Part shown: positions 1-6,365 of the stretch, one piece after another
How the letters are laid out: the number at the start of each line of letters is the position of its first letter
Numbering within the stretch: the first letter of the stretch is position 1
Origin: Candidatus Acetothermia bacterium
GTDB taxonomy: Bacteria > Bipolaricaulota > Bipolaricaulia > Bipolaricaulales > Bipolaricaulaceae
Assembly (NCBI GenBank): GCA_011057175.1
Contig: DSBZ01000204.1
Coordinates: 1 to 6,367 of the forward strand
Direction of reading: 5' to 3'
Length of the DNA: 6,367 nt
The notes under the pieces: model-generated
What the model saw: the letters and a program-made list of their open reading frames with translations, nothing else
The model's database searches: none
Told to the model about the DNA's origin: nothing
Position numbers and translations under genes: made by a program

Positions 1-189
1 CCCGAGCACTGGCGGGTGGCGTTCCGACGGCGGTACTTCACGCGCGCCCACCAGCTCCAGAGGTCGCGGGAGGGGTTCCTCCGGTTCTACAACGAAGAGC
101 GACCGCATCAGGGGTCCCGGGCCGAGGGGCGTACCCCGGCCGAGGCGTTCTCGGGAGCAGCCGTGCCTGGGCTGGCCAAGGAGGGCTAA
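1..189 (+). CDS. IS481-like transposase, C-terminal fragment (5' end outside window)
   Basis: Frame 1 is open from the first base to a TAA at 187-189 and encodes the last 62 residues of a DDE integrase-core transposase. The fragment contains the typical end of the rve_3 region: a basic FRRRYFTRAHQL segment, then FYNEERPHQG, then GRTPAEAF. This order (xFRRxx, YNxERPHQG, GRTPxxxF) matches IS481-family transposases; the related IS3 family is the alternative. The catalytic Asp-Asp-Glu residues would lie upstream of the window, so whether the enzyme is intact cannot be judged. The gene converges on the M1 peptidase gene, and the two stop codons are only 30 bases apart. The protein would catalyse movement of its own element and has no evident role in the neighbouring operon. 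Confidence 0.85.
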   Translation, partial: PEHWRVAFRRRYFTRAHQLQRSREGFLRFYNEERPHQGSRAEGRTPAEAFSGAAVPGLAKEG

Positions 190-190
190 A

Positions 191-218
191 CTGTCAACAG
201 TATTCCGGCACTGGACAG
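191..218. repeat. Imperfect hairpin at probable right end of the IS element
   Basis: CTGTC (191-195) and CAGT (198-201) pair with ACTG (210-213) and GACAG (214-218), giving a 9-bp stem with a 2-base AA bulge and an 8-base loop. It begins two bases after the transposase stop codon. Read on the minus strand it starts CTGTCCAGTGCCGG. A TGT...ACA type terminus is usual for IS481/IS3-superfamily elements, so the element probably ends near 217. The left inverted repeat and target duplication are not in the window, so the boundary is inferred. The hairpin could also slow transcription at this convergent junction, but it has no T-tract and is not a standard intrinsic terminator. Confidence 0.5.
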
Positions 219-219
219 C

Positions 220-1602
220 CTAGAGCCCGAGCCAAGCCGCGACGAGGTCGTGGAGGGGGCAGGGGCTCTCTCGGGCGAGAAGTGCAAGGAGATCTGCTCC
301 AGATGCCATCCGCCACCGGAACTCGTCGCGGTAGCACCTGAGCGCATGGAAGAACGCATCGTCCCCCATCCGCTCCCGCACTGCGTGGAAGAACAGCGCC
401 CCTCCGGAGTACACGATCCCGCCGTAGCCATCACCGCCCGGGAAGTCCCACAGCGGGCTCGCGATCCGAGCGTCCTTGTTCCGCGCCCGCCCTTGCGCGT
501 AGCTCGTCTCCCAGTAGCGCAGGATCTCGGAGAACCTCCCTTCGGACTCGAAGTAGAGCCCCGAGGTGTAGGTGGCGAGCGCCTCGTCCACCCATGGCTC
601 GGCCACCTGGTCGCTGCCCACCTCGGCGTACCACCACTGATGAGCGACCTCGTGGGCGAAGATCATCGCGAAGAAGAGCGGGTCGGACGGATAGCGGCTG
701 TAGTAGCTCTCCCCGGCGAGGATGAGGCCTGGGTACTCGATCCCCGCAGCGAGGCGCAACGGAACGGAAACCACGTCGAGCTGGGGAAAGGAAGGGGGGC
801 CAAAGCGGCGCCCGTACGCGTCGATCGCCTTCACGGTGATCTCGAGCGCGGCGCGGCCCGCGCTCGCGTGTGCAGGCCGGAAGAAGCTTCGCACCTCCAC
901 GGGACCAGCGGAGGCCGTCTGCACCTCGTAGCCGTGGACGAGGACCAGCCCGAGCTCGCGCAAGTTCTCCCCCTCGATCCGGTACCGCCCGGGGGAGACC
1001 TCCGTTTCGGTCCCGCTCGCGATGGGGATCCATCCGGAGGGGACGGTGAGGTCGACCACATACGCGGCGACCTCAGCCACGACCGCATCCCCCCACGGGA
1101 GGACGGGGTAGGCGACCCACGACCCATCCCAGGGGGCGAGGATCGGGTAGGCCTGGGAAAGGACGATGGCGTGGTCCGAGCGAGCATAGGCCCCGTACCC
1201 GCCGGTGTGGGCGAACTCCGGGATCCGCCCGGCGAAGCGAACGGTGAGCGAGAACGGATCGCCGGTGTTGGCGGCGAGGGATACGGCCACGGTGGTGGGT
1301 TCGATCGACTCCCACGCCACTTCTGTCCCTCCCACCCATGCCCCGGTCACGGCGAGGCACTCCGCGCCGTGGACCGCCGGGTAGAGCCGGAACACGGCCT
1401 CCGGCCAATCCGCGGGAGCCGTCCCGTGGACGGTGGCCTCCCCGGAGATCTCCCCTCCTGGGGCGATCGCGACCGCGAGCTCGTACCGCAACGAAGCAGC
1501 TGCGCCGGAAAGGGAGATCGTGAGGAGGACCACCCATAGCGCGAGGAGAACTCCCGGGCCCTGGCGGAATGGGACCCGCGAACCCGTGGCCGCAGGGACC
1601 AT
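220..1602 (-). CDS. Secreted M1-family (gluzincin) zinc metallopeptidase
   Basis: The 460-residue protein is a predicted exported zinc aminopeptidase-like enzyme. A basic N-terminus and hydrophobic stretch (about residues 16-36, ending SGAAAS) form a signal peptide or anchor. Residues about 38-230 look like the beta-rich M1 N-terminal domain and about 240-460 the thermolysin-like catalytic domain. The zinc site is HEVAH (317-321), with the third ligand E340 exactly 18 residues later in WVDEALATY. Y398 in GIVYSGGAL fits the M1 catalytic tyrosine. The exopeptidase GxMEN motif is replaced by GIEYP (287-291), keeping the glutamate. The large C-terminal helical domain of classical aminopeptidase N is absent, as in many short bacterial M1 relatives. 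The ATG lies 2 bases after the ftsZ stop and has GAGGG 6 bases upstream, so translation is probably coupled. The TAG stop abuts the IS end. The substrate is unknown. Confidence 0.9.
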   Translation of the reverse strand: MVPAATGSRVPFRQGPGVLLALWVVLLTISLSGAAASLRYELAVAIAPGGEISGEATVHGTAPADWPEAVFRLYPAVHGAECLAVTGAWVGGTEVAWESIEPTTVAVSLAANTGDPFSLTVRFAGRIPEFAHTGGYGAYARSDHAIVLSQAYPILAPWDGSWVAYPVLPWGDAVVAEVAAYVVDLTVPSGWIPIASGTETEVSPGRYRIEGENLRELGLVLVHGYEVQTASAGPVEVRSFFRPAHASAGRAALEITVKAIDAYGRRFGPPSFPQLDVVSVPLRLAAGIEYPGLILAGESYYSRYPSDPLFFAMIFAHEVAHQWWYAEVGSDQVAEPWVDEALATYTSGLYFESEGRFSEILRYWETSYAQGRARNKDARIASPLWDFPGGDGYGGIVYSGGALFFHAVRERMGDDAFFHALRCYRDEFRWRMASGADLLALLARESPCPLHDLVAAWLGL

Positions 1603-1604
1603 CC

Positions 1605-2981
1605 TCAGCCCTCGGGGCGGCGGAGGAACGCGGGGATGTCGAGGTTCTCCCCGACGGGGCGCCGCGGGATCACCGGGCGAACCCGCTCTGCCTTCTCCTC
1701 CTCTTCCACGGGGGCAGCGCGGAAATCGGCAGCGATCACTGTGACCTCGATTCTCCCGCTATGCTGAGGCTGGATGACGGCCCCGAACGTGAGGTCGGCC
1801 TCCGAGGCCGCGGATCGGCGGATGAACTCCGCGATCTGGGTGACCTCGGCCAGGGTGAGGTCCTCCCCGCCCGTGATGTTGAGGAGGACCCGCCGCGCGC
1901 CCTTGATCGTCCCTCCCTCGAGGAGGGGGTTTGTGACGGCGCTCTTCGCCGCGTGGAGGGCGCGGTTCTCCCCGCGGCCCTCGCCCATCCCCATCATCGC
2001 CGTCCCCGCCCCGCGCAGGACCGATGCCACATCGGCGAAATCCAGGTTCACGAGGCCGGGGACGGTGATGAGGTCGGAGATCCCCCGCACCCCGCGCAGT
2101 AGGACATCGTCGGCCAATTGGAACGCCTCGTTGACGGAGATCGAGGGGGCGATCTCGAGCAACCGATCGTTGCGGATCACGATGAGGACGTCGGTCTTCT
2201 CCGCCAACCGCGCCAGCCCGGCCCGGGCCTTCTCGGCGCGGGCCTCCCCCTCGAACGAGAAGGGGAGGGTGACCACCCCCACCGTGAGCGCGCCCCGGGA
2301 GCGGGCGATCTGGGCCGCCACCGGCGCGATGCCCCCTCCGGTGCCCTTGCCGAGCCCGCAGGTGAGGAACACGAGGTGGGCATCGGAGACGAGATCCTCG
2401 ATCTGCTCCATCGCTTCCTCCGCCGCCCGTCGGGCCTTCTCCGGATCCCCCCCCGTGCTCCGGCCATGGGTCACCCGACTCCCGAGGAGGAGGCTCGTCC
2501 CTCCTTGGAAGGAGGACAGGACCTGCCCATCTGTGTCGAGGGCCGCCAGCCGGACCCCGGTTATGCCGGCCGCGCGCATCCGATCGAGGGCGTTGATCCC
2601 CCCTCCCCCGATCCCGAGGACGAGGATCCGGGCCGGAGTCAGCTGCTCGCGCGCCGGAAGGGGGGAGGGAATGCCCTGCTCGACCTGGATGGGGCGCTCT
2701 GCCTGTTCCGTGAACGGGAGCTCGCGCTGCTCGCCAGGGTCGGTGAGGCGGACCTCAACGTCCCCGAACGAGGCCCGCGCCGCCTCGACGAGCTTCGCCA
2801 TCTTGCGCTGGGCATAGTCCTTCTTGAACGGCGAGTCGATCTCGATGAGAAGAGTGCCCCGCTCCCGACGGACCCTGTCGGGGGACACGGGAAGGCAGGC
2901 GCGGAGCAGCCGATCCTGGACTCCCCCGAGAACCTGCCGCCACCTGTGGGCGAACTCCTCTTTCCCTCGTTCCCGATCCAT
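1605..2981 (-). CDS. ftsZ: FtsZ-family cell-division GTPase with extra N-terminal DnaA-N/tau-like domain
   Basis: The 458-residue protein is a tubulin-like GTPase expected to polymerise into the cytoplasmic division ring. The core begins near residue 117: T1 GIGGGGINALDRM (123-135), T3 STGGDP (175-180), T4 GLGKGTGGG (209-217), LPFSFEG (239-245), RNDRLLE (270-276) and T7 NLDFADV (312-318) with catalytic D314 and D317. A short acidic/basic linker leads to DIPAFLRR (448-455), the conserved tail that binds FtsA-type anchors. T4 departs from the usual GGGTGTG and T3 from GAGGNP. Residues 1-80 are an added domain (W14, then GTLLIEIDSPFKKDY at 42-56, then a helix and DVEVRL) resembling DnaA domain I or the tau C-terminal domain; residues 81-115 are a proline-rich linker. 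The ATG at 2981 is 36 bases after the HAD stop with only a G-rich weak ribosome site. A later start would leave a large untranslated gap, so the extension is probably real. Confidence 0.93.
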   Translation of the reverse strand: MDRERGKEEFAHRWRQVLGGVQDRLLRACLPVSPDRVRRERGTLLIEIDSPFKKDYAQRKMAKLVEAARASFGDVEVRLTDPGEQRELPFTEQAERPIQVEQGIPSPLPAREQLTPARILVLGIGGGGINALDRMRAAGITGVRLAALDTDGQVLSSFQGGTSLLLGSRVTHGRSTGGDPEKARRAAEEAMEQIEDLVSDAHLVFLTCGLGKGTGGGIAPVAAQIARSRGALTVGVVTLPFSFEGEARAEKARAGLARLAEKTDVLIVIRNDRLLEIAPSISVNEAFQLADDVLLRGVRGISDLITVPGLVNLDFADVASVLRGAGTAMMGMGEGRGENRALHAAKSAVTNPLLEGGTIKGARRVLLNITGGEDLTLAEVTQIAEFIRRSAASEADLTFGAVIQPQHSGRIEVTVIAADFRAAPVEEEEKAERVRPVIPRRPVGENLDIPAFLRRPEG

Positions 2982-3017
2982 GGGCCCCCGCCATTGTGGC
3001 CATCGCCGCGGAGCCCG

Positions 3018-3665
3018 TCAACTCGCGGCCCTCACCAGCTCGGGGATCGGGCGAAAGTGGTGGACGACCGCGTGGGCCGCGGCCGCCACTTCCGGCTCCT
3101 TCGGAGCGTAGGCGATCGCGTATCCCACGGCCCCGAACACGGGAACGTCGTTGAGGTGATCCCCCACGAACGCGACCTCCTCCAGGGCGAGGCCCCATCG
3201 GCGGGCCTCCCGTTCCACGGCGGCGCGCTTGTCCGCGAGGCCCACCCGCACCATCGCCTCCCCGGCGAAGCGGCCATCCGCGATCTGGAGCTCGTTCGCT
3301 ACCGCAAACGCAAGCCCAAGTTCCTCCCGCACCCTGTCGGCGACGATGTTCACCCCCGACGAGACGATCCCCAGGAGGTGTCCCGCCCGCTTGAGCTCGG
3401 CGATCGCCGCGCGGGAGCCCGGGGCGTAGGGAGGCGGGAACAGCGCCGCTTCCACCCGCGAGAAGGGGAGCCCCTGGAGGAGGGCCGCGTTCTTCCGTAC
3501 CCAGTCCGCGTACTCCTCCACTCGCCCGCGGTACCGAGCGAGGAGCTCGTCCCACTGCACCCCCACCCCGGCTGCGGCTCCGAGGGCACCCCAGCTCGAC
3601 TCGAACGGGGCCCCCCGATAGCGGACGAGGGTTCCATCGAGGTCAAAGAAAACGGCCCGGATCAC
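3018..3665 (-). CDS. HAD-superfamily phosphatase, SerB-like (HAD-IB type)
   Basis: This 215-residue cytoplasmic enzyme has all four HAD motifs: motif I DLDGT (8-12, nucleophile D8 and acid/base D10), motif II IVSSG (100-104, S102 or S103), motif III lysine K146 in LADKRAAVE, and motif IV GDHLND (168-173) for Mg2+. A helical cap sits between motifs I and II (about 18-80). The stretch ANELQIADGRFAG (123-135) is like that of phosphoserine phosphatase SerB and related HAD-IB enzymes, so a small phosphorylated metabolite is the likely substrate. Phosphoserine is possible but not shown. The start is GTG; its GTGA overlaps the TGA of the upstream beta-helix gene by four bases, a typical coupling arrangement, with AGGGG just upstream. 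Its position directly before ftsZ is unusual, and no serine-synthesis gene is nearby. Confidence 0.9.
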   Translation of the reverse strand: MIRAVFFDLDGTLVRYRGAPFESSWGALGAAAGVGVQWDELLARYRGRVEEYADWVRKNAALLQGLPFSRVEAALFPPPYAPGSRAAIAELKRAGHLLGIVSSGVNIVADRVREELGLAFAVANELQIADGRFAGEAMVRVGLADKRAAVEREARRWGLALEEVAFVGDHLNDVPVFGAVGYAIAYAPKEPEVAAAAHAVVHHFRPIPELVRAAS

Positions 3666-5524
3666 GGCCCCTGGATGAGCCTGACCTCCCGCCCCAACCC
3701 GCGCGCGGATAGGAGCCCTGTCGGGACCTCGAGCGCCATCGCGAACGGATCAGCTGCCCCGTAACGGTCCTGCACGTCCGCGTCCATCGCGTTCCGGCCG
3801 AGGAACGCCCCGTCGGCGGCGAAGAACACGATGTCCAGCGGGAGGAACACGTTCCTCATGTGGAACTGGCTCACGGTGGGGGTCTCGAACACGAACAGGA
3901 TCGCCAGCTCCCTCGCCATCTCGATGGGGAGCCCTTGGAATCCGATGAACCGCGTATGGGGCCGATCTGCAACCCGCGCCGTGAGCGTGACCCGCTCCCC
4001 GGAGGCGTCCTCCAGGGTGAGGGTCCGCTCGTGCATCGTCCCGACCACACCGGGGATGCCCGGGTAGAATGAACGATCCATGATCGGGGCCTGGTCCTGG
4101 CCCCCACCCCCGAACAGGACGGGCAGGTCACCGATGCCGTCCCCGTCCGCGTCCGGCCCCGCGTAGCCGGAGTACCAGTTGCCCCGCCCGTAGGGAGCCC
4201 ACTCGTTCTTCCCGAGGTCACGAGCGTCTCTGCTGCAGTTCCAAACGAGGTTTTCGTAGAGGTGGGTCCCCGTGGTCTCCGTGCCCAGGTACAGGCCGTC
4301 CGTGCAGCGGTAGAGGACGTTGTGGCGGACGACGTTCCCCGTCGGGGTGGCCTGGGAGTAAGCTTCCTCGAAGATGATCCCGATGTTCGCCCGCGCGATG
4401 AGGTTCCGCTCGTACACCCCGTGTGAGGCGAGGGTCGAGATCCCATAGCCCACTTGCACCATCGTCGAGTACGCCACGCGGGGGTAGAGCGCCCCGCCCT
4501 CGATGAACACCGCGACGTCGGACTCAGTGAACGCGCACATCTCGACCACGGTCCCGTACGATGTCTCGATCTCGACACCGTGGTTGTTCTGGTAGAAAAG
4601 GCCCTGTTGGATCACTGTCTCCCGCGCTCCCCCGGTGATGACGATCCCGATCGGGTTGGCGGCAAACGCGTTGTTCTGCACCAGCACCCCGTCCGACCCG
4701 TTCACTGCCAACCCGATCTGATTCGCGTAGAGGCCGCAACCCTCTATCCGCACGCGATCGGAAAGGAACACGGAGATCCCCGCCAACGCGCAGTTGGCGA
4801 TCCGTGGGGAATCCACCACCACCGTGTCGGGGGAGGAAAGGATGAGGATCCCGTTCCCCATGGCACGGGAGATGTCCGCCCCCTCGATCCGCACCCCCTC
4901 CGAGAAGGCAACGGTGATCCCATCCCCCCGGTCGATCGCGGCCCCGCGCAACGTGACGTCGCGGCACGCAGCGAGGGTGATGTTCCCCCCTGAGATCCCC
5001 TCCAGCGTCTGCCCAGACAGGCCGTAGTAGTAGAGGACCTCCTGCCCGTTCACCGTCGTCGTCGGTTCGACCGCGTGCCGGAAGTGCTCTGCCTCCAACC
5101 CCAGCACTTGGAACCCGACCCCCCGCACGCCGAGGTAGTTGTCGCGCACGGTGATGTCCTTCGACGTCTCGATGCGCAGCCCGTTGATGCTGTCCACCAC
5201 CGTGCAGTCCTCAACCGTCCCCCCGCTCGTGTCGGCGAGGTAGATCGCCGCCCCGCGGGAATCCAGCGCCCCGCTCACAACGCATCCCCGGACCACGAAC
5301 GGGACGGTGGTGTTCTCGATGCGGATCCCGTAGAGGGTCCCCGACGGAACGCGGATCTCCCATCCCACGATGAGGTACGGGTCGCCGGGCGTGCCCGATC
5401 CCCCGATCACCCCGTTGTCGGCCGTGAAATCGGCGTCAGAGAGGATGGCGATCGGCGCCCGTTCGGCGGCAGTACCGACCGCGAACGCCACCCCGCTTAG
5501 CAAGATCGCGATTACACTTCGCAT
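3662..5524 (-). CDS. Secreted NosD-like parallel beta-helix protein fused to C-terminal DUF192 domain
   Basis: From the ATG at 5524 the protein has 620 residues. That start is chosen because it has AAGGAGG four bases upstream and opens directly into a signal peptide (MRSVIAILLSGVAFAVGTAA). The frame stays open upstream to 5833, but that part opposes the creatininase gene and has low-complexity composition. Residues 23-57 carry the usual NosD-type opening (FTADNGVIGGSGTPGDPYLI). About 65-445 are right-handed beta-helix coils rich in G, N, V and I, with turns such as NGI, NNAF and GIVI and the typical insert TVNGQEVLYYY. GNWYSGYAGPDADGDGIGD (448-466) is the standard end of such helices and may bind calcium. 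About 496-620 is a DUF192 domain: FIGFQGLP, ILFVFE, FHMRNVFLPLDIVFF and MALEV. The likely location is the periplasm or cell surface; ligand or substrate is unknown. It is the first gene of the operon. Confidence 0.9.
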   Translation of the reverse strand: MRSVIAILLSGVAFAVGTAAERAPIAILSDADFTADNGVIGGSGTPGDPYLIVGWEIRVPSGTLYGIRIENTTVPFVVRGCVVSGALDSRGAAIYLADTSGGTVEDCTVVDSINGLRIETSKDITVRDNYLGVRGVGFQVLGLEAEHFRHAVEPTTTVNGQEVLYYYGLSGQTLEGISGGNITLAACRDVTLRGAAIDRGDGITVAFSEGVRIEGADISRAMGNGILILSSPDTVVVDSPRIANCALAGISVFLSDRVRIEGCGLYANQIGLAVNGSDGVLVQNNAFAANPIGIVITGGARETVIQQGLFYQNNHGVEIETSYGTVVEMCAFTESDVAVFIEGGALYPRVAYSTMVQVGYGISTLASHGVYERNLIARANIGIIFEEAYSQATPTGNVVRHNVLYRCTDGLYLGTETTGTHLYENLVWNCSRDARDLGKNEWAPYGRGNWYSGYAGPDADGDGIGDLPVLFGGGGQDQAPIMDRSFYPGIPGVVGTMHERTLTLEDASGERVTLTARVADRPHTRFIGFQGLPIEMARELAILFVFETPTVSQFHMRNVFLPLDIVFFAADGAFLGRNAMDADVQDRYGAADPFAMALEVPTGLLSARGLGREVRLIQGP

Positions 5525-5528
5525 TGTG

Positions 5529-5535
5529 CCTCCTT
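5529..5535 (-). promoter_or_regulatory. Strong Shine-Dalgarno site that decides the beta-helix gene start
   Basis: On the minus strand this reads AAGGAGG, a perfect anti-16S match, four bases before the ATG at 5524. It fixes the start at 5524 and excludes the upstream in-frame ATG at 5833. Confidence 0.85.
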
Positions 5536-5561
5536 GAGACTTAGGGAAGAATACCGATGAT
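5534..5561 (+). promoter_or_regulatory. Weak candidate promoter for the creatininase-family gene
   Basis: TTGAGA (5534-5539) and GATGAT (5556-5561) are 16 bases apart on the plus strand and precede the gene by a leader of about 35 bases. The -10 match is poor, and the -35 overlaps the Shine-Dalgarno site of the divergent gene. Some plus-strand promoter is expected in this gap, but this exact placement is uncertain. Confidence 0.25.
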
Positions 5562-5576
5562 CCAAAGGCTGAGCAA
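5548..5576 (-). promoter_or_regulatory. Candidate sigma-70-type promoter of the four-gene operon
   Basis: On the minus strand a -35-like TTGCTC (5576-5571) is separated by exactly 17 bases from a -10-like TATTCT (5553-5548). Transcription would start about 7 bases further on, leaving a leader of roughly 20 bases that contains the AAGGAGG site. The -35 matches only TTG of the consensus, so the promoter may be of moderate strength or activator-assisted. No other promoter-like pair is visible in the three short junctions downstream. Confidence 0.45.
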
Positions 5577-5592
5577 CTGATGTGGATCTTCG
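5555..5592. promoter_or_regulatory. 10-bp inverted repeat spanning the divergent promoter region (possible operator)
   Basis: CGATGATCCA (5555-5564) and TGGATCTTCG (5583-5592) are inverted copies matching at 9 of 10 positions, separated by 18 bases. The left arm lies between the -10 and -35 candidates of the minus-strand promoter, that -35 sits inside the spacer, and the right arm runs up to the creatininase ribosome site. This placement would suit a dimeric regulator acting on both genes. No regulator gene is in the window. Confidence 0.4.
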
Positions 5593-5599
5593 AAGGAGG
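5593..5599 (+). promoter_or_regulatory. Strong Shine-Dalgarno site that decides the creatininase-family gene start
   Basis: AAGGAGG followed by GGGG lies four bases before the ATG at 5604. The in-frame ATG at 5580 has no such site, and starting there would put the ribosome site inside the coding region (adding WIFEGGG), so 5604 is preferred. Confidence 0.8.
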
Positions 5600-5603
5600 G
5601 GGG

Positions 5604-6365
5604 ATGGAACTCTGTCGGATGAGTTGGGTAGAAGCGCGTGGGGAACTAGGCAAGGGAGGGGTGGCCCTCCTGCCGGTGGGGTCGACCGAACAGCATGGAC
5701 CCCATCTTCCTTTGGGCACGGACTTCTTGACCGCGGCGGACGTGGCGCGGCGGGCGAGCGCCCGCGGAGGATGGCTCGTCCTCCCCACGGTGCCGGTGGG
5801 GGTATCCGAGCACCACCGCCAGTTCTGGGGCACGCTGTGGGTCGAACCTGTGATCCTCCGGGACTACGTCATGGGGATCGCCCGCGCGCTGGGAAGCCAC
5901 GGTGTACGACGGCTTGTGTTCGTGAACGGACACGGGGGGAACGCCCCCGCCCTCGATGAGGCGGCGCGGAACCTGCGCCGGGAAGGGATCTTCGCCTACG
6001 TCTTCTCGTGGTGGAGGGCGATCCCGGAGGTGATCGCTCAGACGATCGAGACGGGGGGGTCCCACGCGGGGGAGATGGAGACGTCGGCCGTCCTCGCGTT
6101 CGCCCCCGAGCTCGTGGACGAGGCCCGCTACGGGGAAGCGGTGGCCGGGGCGGCCCCCGAGTGGGGGAAGCGCCTCCACGGGATCGAAGTCGGGTTCGAC
6201 ACCCGTGATTTTTCCGCGAACGGCGCGACGGGGGACCCCTCCCGCGCCAGCGCCGCCAAGGGAGACCGCCTCCTCGACGCCGCAGCGGAGCACCTGGACG
6301 CATTCTGCCGCTGGCTCGCCGCGGAACCCGAGGAGAACCTTCGCCCCCCCGCCCACCTCCCCTAG
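5604..6365 (+). CDS. Creatininase-family metal-dependent amidohydrolase
   Basis: The 253-residue protein is a complete member of the creatininase (creatinine amidohydrolase) family. These cytoplasmic two-metal enzymes hydrolyse amide or C-N bonds; the family includes creatininase, the formamidopyrimidine hydrolase ArfB and the mycofactocin peptidase MftE. The N-terminal metal site is GSTEQHGPHLPLGTD (26-40), giving E29, H31 and D40. The next is VNGHGGN (107-113) with H110, and then SHAGEMETS (153-161) with H154 and E157. True creatininase has a glutamate two residues after the histidine of the GH motif; here that place is glycine (GHGGN), as in the broader family, so creatinine is an unlikely substrate. 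The start at 5604 is set by AAGGAGG. The gene is divergent from the operon and ends with TAG two bases before the window edge, so any downstream partner is not visible. Confidence 0.92.
   Translation: MELCRMSWVEARGELGKGGVALLPVGSTEQHGPHLPLGTDFLTAADVARRASARGGWLVLPTVPVGVSEHHRQFWGTLWVEPVILRDYVMGIARALGSHGVRRLVFVNGHGGNAPALDEAARNLRREGIFAYVFSWWRAIPEVIAQTIETGGSHAGEMETSAVLAFAPELVDEARYGEAVAGAAPEWGKRLHGIEVGFDTRDFSANGATGDPSRASAAKGDRLLDAAAEHLDAFCRWLAAEPEENLRPPAHLP

Noticed and set aside
191..218. Intrinsic transcription terminator
   Set aside because: The stem is interrupted and no T-tract follows on either strand, so an IS end is the better reading.
250..1539. Long plus-strand open frame (429 codons) opposite the M1 peptidase gene
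   Set aside because: Its translation is rich in R, P, G, E and D with no recognisable domain. It is the antisense of a gene with a clear zinc site and signal peptide, and GC-rich codons keep the opposite frame open.
2118..3764. Long plus-strand open frame (548 codons) opposite ftsZ and the HAD gene
   Set aside because: It spans two well-identified minus-strand genes and their junction, shows no motif, and has the low-complexity composition of an antisense shadow.
3662..5524. True NosD of the nitrous-oxide reductase system
   Set aside because: There are no nosZ, nosF, nosY or nosL genes nearby, and the beta-helix with a DUF192 tail is the generic secreted type; the resemblance is only to the repeat domain.
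5580..5603. Creatininase-family start at the ATG at 5580
   Set aside because: It has no ribosome site, and the extra residues encode the Shine-Dalgarno sequence of the next ATG at 5604.
5525..5833. N-terminal extension of the beta-helix protein to an ATG at 5833
   Set aside because: It would place 103 codons opposite the creatininase gene and across the promoter region, and bury the signal peptide. The ATG at 5524 has a perfect ribosome site.
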